Assembly (NCBI RefSeq): GCF_009857445.1
Contig: NZ_WWCN01000001.1
Coordinates: 463,704-527,703, forward strand
Direction: 5' to 3'
DNA length: 64,000 nt
Source: Duganella flavida
GTDB taxonomy: Bacteria; Pseudomonadota; Gammaproteobacteria; Burkholderiales; Burkholderiaceae_D
How positions within the stretch are numbered: position 1 is the stretch's first letter; every line of letters begins with the position of its first letter. Below the pieces are notes generated by a model. That model worked only from the letters and a program-made list of their open reading frames with translations, had not been told where the DNA came from and ran no database searches. The position numbers and the translations under genes were made by a program. Below, piece after piece: positions 48,806 to 57,606 of the stretch.

Positions 48806-48865
48806 CCGGGGTCAGTTCTGCCAATCGTACACGGGCTCATGTACCAATGGCAGAACTGACCCCGG
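48806..48865. repeat. Perfect 18-bp inverted repeat after gpsA
   Basis: Left arm CCGGGGTCAGTTCTGCCA (48806-48823) and its exact complement at 48848-48865, with a 24-bp loop. The GGGGTCAG arm resembles REP units mobilised by RAYT transposases (family comparison from memory). It lies between convergent gpsA and the DUF2461 gene and can act as a bidirectional terminator-like hairpin, although it has no T tract. Confidence 0.85.
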
Positions 48866-48876
48866 ATTGTGGATTG

Positions 48877-49566
48877 TTATTCCTCTTCGACGTCTGACTT
48901 CGCTTCGCGCATCCACGTGACCAGTGGGTAGGCGTCCTTGAGGCCGGCCGCCAGCGTCGGCACCAGCAGCTCCGGCTTGTTCAGTTGCAGATCGATCTCG
49001 GTCCACACAAAGAAGCTCTTCAGCTTGATGTACTCAATGTGCTCGTGCTCCGGATCAAAACCTTTCGGCGGGCGCATCAGCTTGCCTTCGTTCTGGATGT
49101 CGCCATAGGTCGCCACCAGCTTCTTGTTCTTCAACACTTTGCGGAAACCTGCCGCATCATCCACCATGTGCTGGCGCAGCGCTTTCAAGCGGTGCGGCGG
49201 CGGCATGTATTCGCCGGCACCGAACAGCAGCTTGCCGGTGCCGTCGATCTGCATGTAGTAAGTCGGACCGCCGGCCTTGCTCGGGCGGCGCATATCATTC
49301 GGCGCCACCGCGGCCGAAAAGCGCGTCTTGTACGGACTCTTGTCATGCGCAAAGCGCACGTCGCGGTTGATGCGGAACATGGCCTTTTTCGGATTACTGA
49401 ACTTGACCTGCGCATCGAACTTGCCCAACTCGGCAATCATCTCCGTCACTACTTGCAGGAATTCTTCGCGCAGGATGTCGTAGCGCGGCTTGTTCATGAT
49501 GAACCACGGGCGGTTGTTGTTGGCTTCGAGTTCTCGCAGGTATTGGGTCAGGTCGCGCAGGTGCAT
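48877..49566 (-). CDS. DUF2461 (TIGR02453) family protein
   Basis: A 229-aa cytosolic protein of the DUF2461/TIGR02453 family, function unknown. Hallmarks: ELEANNNRPWFIMNKPRYD, MFRINRDVRFAHDKSPYKTRFSAAV and LLFGAGEYMPPPHRLKALRQHM. The ATG is at 49566, 8 bp after the DegS-like gene. Confidence 0.9.
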   Translation of the reverse strand: MHLRDLTQYLRELEANNNRPWFIMNKPRYDILREEFLQVVTEMIAELGKFDAQVKFSNPKKAMFRINRDVRFAHDKSPYKTRFSAAVAPNDMRRPSKAGGPTYYMQIDGTGKLLFGAGEYMPPPHRLKALRQHMVDDAAGFRKVLKNKKLVATYGDIQNEGKLMRPPKGFDPEHEHIEYIKLKSFFVWTEIDLQLNKPELLVPTLAAGLKDAYPLVTWMREAKSDVEEE

Positions 49567-49574
49567 GGTGTTCC

Positions 49575-50741
49575 TTATTTGGCGTTGGACGGCCGTTTGC
49601 CAACGGTGACGTCCAGCGTGGTCTCGCGGTTTTTCCGCAGGACCGTCATTTTAGCTTTTCCGCCGGGAGCGAGTTGGGCGATGAGATTCAGCATGCTGTT
49701 GGTGTCGGCCACCGGCTTGCCGTCCACCGACAGCAGGATGTCGCCCGGCTTGATGCCGCCCTTGTCGGCCGGGCCGTTGCGCACCACGCCGGCAATGATG
49801 GCGCCGCTCTGGCGCTGCAAGCCGAAGCTGGCCGCCAGCTCGGGCGTGATTTCCTGGCTCTCAACGCCGATCCAGCCGCGTACCACATGGCCCGATTTGA
49901 TGATGGCTTCCATCACCGATTTGGCGGTCGATACCGGAATCGCAAAGCCGATGCCGACCGAGCCGCCGGTCTGCGAATAAATCGCCGAATTGATGCCCAG
50001 CAGGTTGCCGCTGGCGTCCACCAGCGCCCCGCCCGAATTGCCAAAGTTAATCGCCGCGTCGGTCTGGATGAAGTTCTCGAAATGGTTGATGTGCAGGTTG
50101 TTGCGGCCCAGCGCGGAGATGATGCCCATGGTCACCGTCTGCCCCACGCCGAACGGATTGCCGATGGCCAGTACCACGTCACCCACCTGCGCCTGCTCGG
50201 CCTGGCCCAGCACGATCACCGGCAATTTTTCCAGCGTGATTTTGACCACGGCCAGGTCGGTTTCCGGATCGGTGCCGACCAGCTTGGCGGCAGCCTTGCG
50301 GCCATCAGCCAGCACCACCTCGATTTCATCAGCCGCTTCCACCACATGATTGTTGGTCAGGATGTAGCCCTGCCCTGAGACAATCACGCCCGAGCCGAGG
50401 CTGGACTCGTCGTCGCTATCCTCATCGCGGTCGCCGAAGAATTTTTTAAAGAAGGGATCGCGCAGCAGCGGATGCTTGCCACGCTTGGGTTTCTTGCTGG
50501 TGATGATGTTGACCACGGCCGGCATGGCGCGCGCCGCCGCCGCCCGGTACGATCCGCCGGCCGACACTGGCGGCTGCTTGGCCGGCGCCGCTTCCAGCAT
50601 GGCGGCCGGATGCTCGGTGCTGCCCATTTGCTGGACCCGCACCGGCGCCGGCTGCTCGCGCCGGCCCACCGCCGTGTAGACGAAATACAGTGCCAATACG
50701 ACGGTCACCGTTTGCGCAAACAATAACCAGAGTCGTCGCAT
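49575..50741 (-). CDS. DegS/DegQ-like S1C serine protease
   Basis: A 388-aa membrane-anchored periplasmic protease: TM anchor (LLFAQTVTVVLALYFVYTAVG), a trypsin-like domain with His in ILTNNHVVEAAD, Asp in DPETDLAVVKI and Ser in NFGNSGGALV, and one C-terminal PDZ domain. One PDZ and the anchor make it DegS-like; whether it activates a sigma-E pathway is not known. An Arg/Lys-rich and acidic loop (KKPKRGKHPLL, DRDEDSDDES) sits before the catalytic domain. Confidence 0.93.
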   Translation of the reverse strand: MRRLWLLFAQTVTVVLALYFVYTAVGRREQPAPVRVQQMGSTEHPAAMLEAAPAKQPPVSAGGSYRAAAARAMPAVVNIITSKKPKRGKHPLLRDPFFKKFFGDRDEDSDDESSLGSGVIVSGQGYILTNNHVVEAADEIEVVLADGRKAAAKLVGTDPETDLAVVKITLEKLPVIVLGQAEQAQVGDVVLAIGNPFGVGQTVTMGIISALGRNNLHINHFENFIQTDAAINFGNSGGALVDASGNLLGINSAIYSQTGGSVGIGFAIPVSTAKSVMEAIIKSGHVVRGWIGVESQEITPELAASFGLQRQSGAIIAGVVRNGPADKGGIKPGDILLSVDGKPVADTNSMLNLIAQLAPGGKAKMTVLRKNRETTLDVTVGKRPSNAK

Positions 50742-50777
50742 CGCAGTCCAGCCTGCCGCCTGGACGGCGGCCTTGAG

Positions 50778-51215
50778 TTATTTTTTGAGGGAGTCGCGAA
50801 TTTCGCGCAGCAGCACGATGTCTTCCGGGGTCGGCGGCGCTGGTTCCGCAGCGGCCGCCGCAGCTTCCTGCTTCTGGCCCAGGGTACGCGCCTTGTTCAT
50901 CAGGCGCACCATCTGGAAGATCACAAACGCCAGGATGACAAAGTTCAGCAAGATGGTAGCAAAATTCCCGTAGGCGAACACGGCGCCCAGTTTTTTCGCT
51001 TCTACCAGGCTCAAATTGGCGGCCTGGCCGTTCAGCGGCACGTAGTAGTTGGCAAAGTCCAGCCCGCCAAACAACTTGCTGATCGGCGGCATGATGATGT
51101 CGGCCACCAGCGAATCGACGATCTTGCCGAAAGCGCCGCCGATGATCACACCGACCGCCAAGTCGACCACGTTGCCCTTCATCGCGAATTCTTTAAATTC
51201 CTGCATCATTGCCAT
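50778..51215 (-). CDS. mscL: Large-conductance mechanosensitive channel
   Basis: Pentameric tension-gated channel for osmotic downshock. 145 aa. M1 helix [35 protein letters not shown] is nearly identical to the family; M2 is [23 protein letters not shown]. The C-terminal bundle includes [21 protein letters not shown] at 51215. Confidence 0.97.
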   Translation of the reverse strand: MAMMQEFKEFAMKGNVVDLAVGVIIGGAFGKIVDSLVADIIMPPISKLFGGLDFANYYVPLNGQAANLSLVEAKKLGAVFAYGNFATILLNFVILAFVIFQMVRLMNKARTLGQKQEAAAAAAEPAPPTPEDIVLLREIRDSLKK

Positions 51216-51336
51216 ATTTTTATCCCCGCTGTGTGGTCAATTGTGAACAAAACTGCGCTTGGATCATACTATTTTTTCAATTGGATTCCAAACACGCTTG
51301 CTGTTTACGCATTTACAAGCCGAATTACGCTATAAA

Positions 51337-51350
51337 TTGACCTACATCAA
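51337..51350. promoter_or_regulatory. FNR/ANR-like binding site upstream of petABC
   Basis: TTGAC-CTAC-ATCAA differs from the FNR consensus TTGAT-N4-ATCAA at one base. It is about 107 bp before the TATAAT that probably serves petA, and also upstream of divergent mscL. An oxygen-response role is inference from the motif. Confidence 0.5.
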
Positions 51351-51457
51351 TTTCTGCTCATCACCCGACCTCATATCATCGCAGCGGGAGCCCTGTACGG
51401 CTGGCTAAATCTTAGGGAAAGAGCAACGTTGGTGGTAGAGTTGCATCGTGCATACTT

Positions 51458-51463
51458 TATAAT
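51458..51463 (+). promoter_or_regulatory. -10 box of the petABC promoter
   Basis: Perfect TATAAT preceded by a TTGCAT-rich stretch; no 17-bp-spaced consensus -35 is present. The leader to the petA ATG is about 85 nt. Confidence 0.55.
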
Positions 51464-51555
51464 GTAGTGTTGCTGGATTTCGTGCCTTGGTTTCAGTTTT
51501 TCAGTTTGTACACAGTTCTCAGATTTTGTTCGCACTTTGACTAATTGGGGTTTGT

Positions 51556-52164
51556 ATGAGTAACGAAAAGCAGGTCGATTCAGGCCGTCGCGGATTGCTG
51601 GTCGCGACTGGCGCCGCCGGCGGTGTCGTAGGTTTGGCCACCGCAGGCGCATTAGTCAGTACCTTCCAGCCGTCCGAGCGCGCGAAAGCGGCCGGCGCGC
51701 CGGTCGAAGTAGATATCTCCACGCTCAATCCCGGTGAAATGAAAACCGTGGAATGGCGCGGCAAGCCGGTCTGGATTATCAAGCGCACGCCTGAAATGGT
51801 GGCGTCGCTGAAAAAAACCGACGGCAAAGTGGCCGACGCCGACTCCAAACGCAATCCCGAAGAATTCACTCCCGAATACGCCCGTAACGAATGGCGCTCG
51901 CGCAAACCAGAATTGCTGGTCGCGGTCGGCATCTGTACCCACCTGGGCTGCTCACCTTCCTCGAAATTTACCCCCGGCCCGCAGCCTTCGCTGCCGGATG
52001 ACTGGGAGGGCGGCTTCCTCTGCCCTTGCCACGGCTCGACCTTCGATATGGCCGGCCGCGTGTTCAAGAACAAGCCGGCGCCGGACAATCTGCAAGTCCC
52101 ACGCCATATGTTTTTGAGCGACACCAAGCTGGTTATCGGTAAAGACGAGAAAGGCGAGGCATAA
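51556..52164 (+). CDS. petA: Ubiquinol-cytochrome c reductase iron-sulfur subunit
   Basis: Rieske protein of the bc1 complex, 202 aa. A Tat-type signal with RR (SGRRGLLVATGAAGGVVGLATAGALV) acts as the membrane anchor. The 2Fe-2S site is formed by CTHLGC and CPCHGS, typical residues included. First gene of petABC. Confidence 0.97.
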   Translation: MSNEKQVDSGRRGLLVATGAAGGVVGLATAGALVSTFQPSERAKAAGAPVEVDISTLNPGEMKTVEWRGKPVWIIKRTPEMVASLKKTDGKVADADSKRNPEEFTPEYARNEWRSRKPELLVAVGICTHLGCSPSSKFTPGPQPSLPDDWEGGFLCPCHGSTFDMAGRVFKNKPAPDNLQVPRHMFLSDTKLVIGKDEKGEA

Positions 52165-52165
52165 G

Positions 52166-53578
52166 ATGGGTGCATTCAAGGAGACAAAATTCCCGGCCGA
52201 TGCACCGGCCGCACAAAAAGCCTTGGGCTGGGTGGATGACCGCTTCCCACTCACCAAGCTGTGGAATGATCAATGGGGCAAATACTACGCCCCGAAAAAC
52301 TTCAATTTCTGGTACATCTTCGGCTCGCTGGCCATGCTGGTACTGGTGCTGCAAATCGTCACCGGCATCTTCCTGACCATGCACTATAAGCCGGACGCCA
52401 ACCTGGCGTTCGGGTCAGTTGAGTACATCATGCGCGAAGTGCCGTGGGGCTGGCTGGTGCGCTATATGCACTCGACCGGTGCCTCGGCCTTCTTCATCAT
52501 CGTCTACCTGCACATGACCCGTGGCCTGCTGTACGGTTCGTACCGCAAACCGCGCGAGCTGATCTGGCTGTTCGGCTTTGCCATCTTCCTGTGCCTGATG
52601 GCGGAAGCCTTCTTCGGCTACTTGCTGCCGTGGGGTCAGATGTCGTACTGGGGCGCACAGGTGATCGTCAACCTGTTTGGCGCGATTCCGCTGATCGGTC
52701 CTGACCTGTCGCTGTGGATTCGCGGCGACTATGTGGTGTCGGATGCGACCCTGAACCGCTTCTTTGCCTTCCACGTGATCGCGATTCCGCTGGTGCTGCT
52801 GGGCCTGGTGGCGGCCCACCTGATCGCGCTGCACGAAGTCGGCTCGAGCAATCCGGACGGCATCGAAGTCAAAGAGAACCTGGACCCGGACGGCCATCCG
52901 GTCGACTCCATCCCATCGCATCCGTACTACACGGTGCACGACCTGTTTGGCGTGTCGGTGTTCCTGACCATCTTCAGCGCCGTGGTGTTCTTCGCGCCGG
53001 AAATGGGCGGCTACTTCCTCGAGTACAACAACTTCCTGCCGGGCGATTCGCTGAAAACCCCGCTGCACATTGCGCCAACCTGGTACTTCACCGCGTTCTA
53101 CTCGGTGCTGCGCGCCACCACCGCCGACTTCATGTGGGTGCTGATGTTCTTCGTGGCCGCCTACGTGGTGTTCATCTGGCTGAAATCGCGCCTGTCGACC
53201 GGCGTGAAAAGCATCATTGCCGTGGTGGCGCTGGTGGCCATCGTCGGCATGCTGCCGCAGGTGCTGGATGCGAAATTCTGGGGCGTGGTGTTCTTCGGTT
53301 CCTCGGTGGTAATCCTGGCCTTCCTGCCGTGGCTGGATAAATCGCCGGTGAAATCGATCCGCTACCGCCCGGACTGGCACAAATACGTGTACGCGCTGTT
53401 CTTCATTTCGTTCCTGGCGCTGGGCTACCTCGGTACCCTGCCGCCGACCGAAGGCCGCACCCTCGTGTCGCAAGTGTGCACCCTGCTGTACTTTAGCTTC
53501 TTCCTGTTCATGCCTTGGTGGAGCGCCATGGGCACGTTCAAGAAGGTTCCGGACCGCGTCGTCTACCACGGCCATTGA
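52166..53578 (+). CDS. petB: Cytochrome b of the bc1 complex
   Basis: 470-aa membrane subunit carrying both b hemes and the quinone sites. N-terminal four-helix part with the heme-ligand His pairs (MHSTGASAFFIIVYLH and FHVIAIPLVLLGLVAAHLIALHEVG), the Qo loop (PVDSIPSHPYYTVHDLFG) and later helices (FTAFYSVLRATTADFMWV). Starts 1 bp after petA's stop. Confidence 0.98.
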   Translation: MGAFKETKFPADAPAAQKALGWVDDRFPLTKLWNDQWGKYYAPKNFNFWYIFGSLAMLVLVLQIVTGIFLTMHYKPDANLAFGSVEYIMREVPWGWLVRYMHSTGASAFFIIVYLHMTRGLLYGSYRKPRELIWLFGFAIFLCLMAEAFFGYLLPWGQMSYWGAQVIVNLFGAIPLIGPDLSLWIRGDYVVSDATLNRFFAFHVIAIPLVLLGLVAAHLIALHEVGSSNPDGIEVKENLDPDGHPVDSIPSHPYYTVHDLFGVSVFLTIFSAVVFFAPEMGGYFLEYNNFLPGDSLKTPLHIAPTWYFTAFYSVLRATTADFMWVLMFFVAAYVVFIWLKSRLSTGVKSIIAVVALVAIVGMLPQVLDAKFWGVVFFGSSVVILAFLPWLDKSPVKSIRYRPDWHKYVYALFFISFLALGYLGTLPPTEGRTLVSQVCTLLYFSFFLFMPWWSAMGTFKKVPDRVVYHGH

Positions 53579-53604
53579 TCGCTAAAGTGCATAAAGGACA
53601 ACAC

Positions 53605-54369
53605 ATGAAATACGCGAAACGCATGCTTGCCACTTTGGCACTGTTGCCCGGCCTGGCCCTGGCGAATGAGGGTGGAATTGCGCTGGATAAGGCGCCGGAC
53701 CGCTCAAATAACCTGGCCGCGCTGCAGCATGGCGCCAAACTGTTCGTAAATTACTGCCTAAACTGTCATAATGCGTCCTCCATGCGCTACAACCGCCTGA
53801 AAGACCTGGGCTTGAGCGAGGAGCAGATCAAAGCGAATTTGCTGTTTACCGGTGACAAGGTCGGCGAAATGATGACCACCACCATGAAACCAGCCGATGC
53901 GAAAGCATGGTTCGGCGTAGTACCGCCGGACTTATCGGTGATCCAGCGCGCGAAAGCGTCTGGCGCCGGTTCCGGCAGCGACTATTTGTACACCTATCTG
54001 CGCAGCTTCTACAAGGACGACACCCGCCCGACCGGCTGGAATAACCTGGTGGTCAACAATGTGGCGATGCCGCATGTACTGTGGGAATTGCAAGGTGTGC
54101 AAAAAGTTAAGATGGAAGAAGTGGCCGATCCGCATGAAGAAGGCAAAATGACGCACCAGTTTGCTGGATTTGAGCAGGTCACTCCGGGTAAACTGGGCAA
54201 GTTGGAGTACGACACTGCCGTGGCCGACCTGGTCGGCTACATGGAATGGATGGCGGAACCTGCTGCGCAGACCCGCAAAAAACTGGGCGTCGTGGTCGTG
54301 CTGTTTATGACCATGTTTGCCTTCCTGGCATGGCGCTTGAACGCGTCGTTCTGGAAAGAAGTGAAATAG
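53605..54369 (+). CDS. petC: Cytochrome c1 of the bc1 complex
   Basis: 254-aa heme c subunit. Signal peptide (MLATLALLPGLALA), heme motif CLNCH in LFVNYCLNCHNASSMRYN, axial Met in a later PHVLWELQG-like segment, and a C-terminal TM anchor (LGVVVVLFMTMFAFLAWRLNASFWKEVK). ATG at 53605. Confidence 0.97.
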   Translation: MKYAKRMLATLALLPGLALANEGGIALDKAPDRSNNLAALQHGAKLFVNYCLNCHNASSMRYNRLKDLGLSEEQIKANLLFTGDKVGEMMTTTMKPADAKAWFGVVPPDLSVIQRAKASGAGSGSDYLYTYLRSFYKDDTRPTGWNNLVVNNVAMPHVLWELQGVQKVKMEEVADPHEEGKMTHQFAGFEQVTPGKLGKLEYDTAVADLVGYMEWMAEPAAQTRKKLGVVVVLFMTMFAFLAWRLNASFWKEVK

Positions 54370-54372
54370 TCG

Positions 54373-54399
54373 AGAGCGCCGCTTGCCGGCGCTTGTTTT
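54373..54399 (+). terminator. Terminator-like hairpin after petC
   Basis: Stem AGCGCCG / CGGCGCT, followed by TGTTTTG; a second hairpin GCCCGC-GTTTG-GCGGGC lies just downstream. Weak T tract, so attenuation before sspA is possible. Confidence 0.5.
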
Positions 54400-54482
54400 G
54401 CGATGCCCGCGTTTGGCGGGCGATCGATCCGGGTGAGCCGTTCGCGGTCTCGCCCTGTTTGTTCTTCTAAGGAACTAGAAAA

Positions 54483-55094
54483 ATGATGGTTCTCTACTCG
54501 GGTACGACCTGCCCATTCTCGCAACGCTGCCGTCTGGTCCTGTTTGAAAAAGGCATGGACTTTGAAGTGCGCGATGTCGACTTGTTCAACAAGCCGGAAG
54601 ATATCTCGACCATGAATCCGTATGGTCAGGTGCCGATCCTGGTGGAACGCGAATTGATTTTGTACGAATCGAACATCATCAATGAATACATCGACGAACG
54701 CTTCCCGCATCCGCAACTGATGCCGGCTGACCCGCTGATGCGCGCCCGTGCGCGCCTGATGCTGTTCAACTTTGAAAAAGAACTGTTTGTCCACGTGCAT
54801 ACGCTGGAAAGCGAACGCGCCAAGGGCAACGACAAGAGCCACGACAAGGCCCGCGCAGAAATCCGCGACCGCCTGACCACGCTGGCGCCGCTGTTCCTGA
54901 AAAACAAATACATGCTGGGCGATGAGTTCTCGATGCTGGACGTAGCGGTTGCACCGCTGCTGTGGCGTCTGGATCACTACGGCATCGAACTGTCGAAGAC
55001 CGCCGCGCCGCTGATGAAGTACGCCGAGCGTATCTTCTCGCGTCCTGCGTACATCGAAGCGCTGACGCCGTCGGAAAAGGTGATGCGCCGTTAA
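54483..55094 (+). CDS. sspA: Stringent starvation protein A
   Basis: GST-fold RNA polymerase-associated factor, 203 aa. N-terminal MVLYSGTTCPFSQRCRLVLFEKGMDFEVRDVDLFNKPEDI and the cis-Pro region GQVPILVERELILYESNIINEYIDERFPHP are characteristic, with no catalytic GST residues. Followed by sspB. Confidence 0.95.
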   Translation: MMVLYSGTTCPFSQRCRLVLFEKGMDFEVRDVDLFNKPEDISTMNPYGQVPILVERELILYESNIINEYIDERFPHPQLMPADPLMRARARLMLFNFEKELFVHVHTLESERAKGNDKSHDKARAEIRDRLTTLAPLFLKNKYMLGDEFSMLDVAVAPLLWRLDHYGIELSKTAAPLMKYAERIFSRPAYIEALTPSEKVMRR

Positions 55095-55174
55095 TGGTTC
55101 ATTGAAGCACTACGGCGCGCGCCGGCCGGGTTCGGCTGGTGGCGCGCCGTGTTTTACCGCAGTCTGGAAGACCC

Positions 55175-55660
55175 ATGTCTGAAATCTCAACCAAGCCCTA
55201 CCTGCTGCGCGCCATTTATGAGTGGTGCACGGACAGCGGCTACACCCCCTACCTCGCCGTCAAAGTCGACGCCACCACCACGGTGCCGATGGAATACGTG
55301 AAAAAAGGCGAGATCGTACTCAACATCAGCTTCGGCGCCACCTCGGGCCTGAAGATGGACAACGACAGCATCCGCTTCCACGCCCGCTTTGGTGGCGTTT
55401 CGCGCGAAATCTACATCCCGGTCAACAACGTGATGGCCATCTACGCCAACGAAAACGGCCAGGGGATGGCGTTCGAGCCGCAGCTAGGCCAGCAGTCGGA
55501 GCCAGTCGACGAAGCGGTGGAAGACGCACCGGCCGCGCCGATTTTGTCGGCCGTGCCGCCAGCAGCCAGCGAAGCCAAAACCGCAGTGCCTGACACCCCG
55601 GGCGACAACAACGACCCGCCGAAAAAGGGCGGCCGTCCTACGCTGACGCGTATTAAATAG
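55175..55660 (+). CDS. sspB: ClpXP protease specificity-enhancing factor
   Basis: Delivers ssrA-tagged proteins to ClpXP. 161 aa. The core is STKPYLLRAIYEWCTDSGYTPYLAVKVD and VLNISFGATSGLKMDNDSIRFHARFGG; a disordered linker leads to the C-terminal ClpX-binding module (RPTLTRIK). ATG at 55175; GC-rich inverted repeat between sspA and sspB. Confidence 0.96.
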   Translation: MSEISTKPYLLRAIYEWCTDSGYTPYLAVKVDATTTVPMEYVKKGEIVLNISFGATSGLKMDNDSIRFHARFGGVSREIYIPVNNVMAIYANENGQGMAFEPQLGQQSEPVDEAVEDAPAAPILSAVPPAASEAKTAVPDTPGDNNDPPKKGGRPTLTRIK

Positions 55661-55662
55661 CG

Positions 55663-55668
55663 TATAAT
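55663..55668 (+). promoter_or_regulatory. -10 box of the tRNA-Thr promoter
   Basis: TATAAT 19 bp before the tRNA, partly overlapping the sspB end; the upstream GC-rich TTGAC-like sequence is weak. Confidence 0.5.
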
Positions 55669-55686
55669 TCGCCCCGTAAAAGTCAC

Positions 55687-55762
<76 letters not shown>

Positions 55763-55788
55763 ATTTGCGTTTTAGACAACGCTCGAAA

Positions 55789-55832
55789 AACCCGGAAATC
55801 GCCTTCTTCATAGGGGATCTCCGGGTTTTTTT
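55789..55832 (+). terminator. Rho-independent terminator after tRNA-Thr
   Basis: Stem AACCCGGA / TCCGGGTT with a longer loop, followed by a T7 run. It lies inside the left end of the element. Confidence 0.8.
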
Positions 55833-55959
55833 ACGTCATCTCCTGCGGCAAAGCAAAGTAAAGACAGTGATTTTGCACCACTATTGGCAAGCGATTGCCA
55901 CAACGATTGGCAACTTCGCCGGTCTAACCTTCTCTGACGTTCAAAGAAGGAGGTGCAAC

Positions 55960-56928
55960 ATGTCTAGTCCAGTGAAAGTAGGCATAAAGTGGCGGCACCG
56001 CATCATGGTCCATCGCGTTCGCGTGTCGGGCACGTTTGACACCAAGGCTGCCGCACTGAAGTGGGAAGCACACCAGCGCATGACGTTGGGACAGGGTGAG
56101 CAACAGCTTGCCGTCACCAAAACGTGCGCCGAGGCTTTCCGGCGCTACGAAATTGAAGTATCGCGCACCAAGCGCGGCTATCGCTGGGAAGCCGGTCGCC
56201 TTGCGGCTATGGCGGCCTCATCACTCGGCCCCATCACCATGGCACAGTTATCGACATCACATATCGCCGCCTGGCGTGACGAGCGACTGCGCAGTGTGCA
56301 GGGTGGCACCGTCACCCGCGAAATGAACCTGCTGTCCCATGTGTTCTCGGTGGCCCGCAAGGAATGGCAGTGGCTGCAAACCAACCCGACCAGAGATGTC
56401 GCGCGCCCGCGACCGAAACCCCACCGCGACCGCCGCATTTCGCAGGACGAGATCGACCGTATCTGCATCGCCTTGCGCTGGCCTAGCGACGGCAGCATCA
56501 CCGCACCGGAGACGATCCAGCAACGTATCGCACTCGCCTTCCTGTTTGCCATTGAGACCGCCATGCGGGCCGGAGAAATCTGCGGCCTGCGCGCCGGTGA
56601 CGTTCACGGCCGCGTTGCCCATCTGAAAATGACGAAAAGTGGCTACCCGCGCTACGTCCCGTTATCACCACGGGCCGTGGAAATTTGGTCGATGGTCCCG
56701 AATGGCTTCTGTATCACAACAGCGACGCTCGACGCGATGTTCCGCATGGCGCGTCACCGTGCGGGCGTGGAAGGCTTAACCTTCCACGATAGCCAGCATG
56801 AAGCGATTACGCGTTTGGCATCCAAGATCAACGTGCTGGATCTGGCCCGTATGGTCGGCCATCGTGACATCAAACAATTGCAGACGTATTACAACGCGAC
56901 CGCCGACGACATCGCTCAAAAGCTGTAA
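55960..56928 (+). CDS. Tyrosine-type site-specific integrase with altered catalytic box
   Basis: 322-aa phage-type integrase; ATG at 55960 has AAGGAGG 7 nt upstream. N-terminal arm-binding domain, core-binding domain (residues 45-150) and catalytic domain. Arg203 is in FAIETAMRAGEICGL, Lys in KMTKSGYPRYVPL, the HxxR box reads FHDSQHEA (His276, Gln279), and the Tyr nucleophile is Tyr310 or Tyr311 in QLQTYYNA. Gln279 replaces the catalytic Arg of this family, so the enzyme may be weak or inactive. It sits right after its presumed attachment gene, tRNA-Thr. Confidence 0.92.
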   Translation: MSSPVKVGIKWRHRIMVHRVRVSGTFDTKAAALKWEAHQRMTLGQGEQQLAVTKTCAEAFRRYEIEVSRTKRGYRWEAGRLAAMAASSLGPITMAQLSTSHIAAWRDERLRSVQGGTVTREMNLLSHVFSVARKEWQWLQTNPTRDVARPRPKPHRDRRISQDEIDRICIALRWPSDGSITAPETIQQRIALAFLFAIETAMRAGEICGLRAGDVHGRVAHLKMTKSGYPRYVPLSPRAVEIWSMVPNGFCITTATLDAMFRMARHRAGVEGLTFHDSQHEAITRLASKINVLDLARMVGHRDIKQLQTYYNATADDIAQKL

Positions 56929-56984
56929 GCTTGCGCCCGCTTTTAGCGCCCTCATGCGGGCGTGTGGCAACGACTGGACACGAT

Positions 56985-57251
56985 TTATCGGGAAGTATGC
57001 CGCTCCGCCCAGGCGATCACCTCACGCGCCTTGAACAGCGCTTGGGCGCGCGCTGTCCCCCTTATCGGCAGACGAATCGGGCGGGGGAATGACGGCAGAG
57101 TGATAATGTCGTCCCTCACAGTATCGACAGACCGCTTAAGGTAAGCCGCAATGTGTCTGGTATCCCATAAATCAATCGCTACAGGTAACAACACCGGAGC
57201 AGGTTTCGATAATTGCTCCAACAGCTTTTCTAGTAATACCTCAGTGTTCAT
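56985..57251 (-). CDS. AlpA-like small HTH regulator
   Basis: An 88-aa protein with an HTH of the MerR/AlpA type (LWDTRHIAAYLKRSVDTVRDDIITLPSFPRPIRL) and a C-terminal helix (QALFKAREVIAWAERHTS). Such proteins regulate or assist excision of integrative elements. It is convergent to the integrase, with only 56 bp between their ends. ATG at 57251. Confidence 0.75.
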   Translation of the reverse strand: MNTEVLLEKLLEQLSKPAPVLLPVAIDLWDTRHIAAYLKRSVDTVRDDIITLPSFPRPIRLPIRGTARAQALFKAREVIAWAERHTSR

Positions 57252-57606
57252 TCCGCTCTCCTTCGCGCCTCTCCAGTACTTGCGCATTGATAGCTTGGTA
57301 TGGGGAAACTCCGCTATTCAGACACGAGACTCCCCCGCTTCAGCGCGATTGATCAATTGAGCCAGCGGCGCGATCTTCAGCACTGTCACACGATTGTGTC
57401 TCAATGCGGCAACAGCAATTAGTTTTATGTCAATCATTTGTTATTTTCTTAAGTGGCGGCTCTTGAACGAATCGGCGCGCAAAAAACTGGATTACATTCC
57501 GCTCACTACAGAACGCGCACCCTCGCTCCTTTACGTTTCGTTTATTTCGAATAAAATGAACTGACCGGAAATCGCCACCATTCAATTTATCGTCTTGGAG
57601 AGAGTC
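57252..57606. other. 355-bp AT-rich intergenic region in the element
   Basis: No gene. It holds an inverted repeat TTTATT-TCG-AATAAA (57541-57555) about 50 bp upstream of the antitoxin-like gene, suited to be its operator, and an AT-rich stretch at about 57410-57450. Divergent control of the AlpA-like and antitoxin-like genes is likely. Confidence 0.45.

Larger units (their letters stand above)
51216..51555. other. 340-bp intergenic region with petA promoter and an FNR-type box
   Basis: No gene. The region carries the TTGAC-CTAC-ATCAA box at 51337-51350 and a perfect TATAAT at 51458-51463, leaving a petA leader of about 85 nt. Between them is an AT-rich stretch. Confidence 0.6.
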
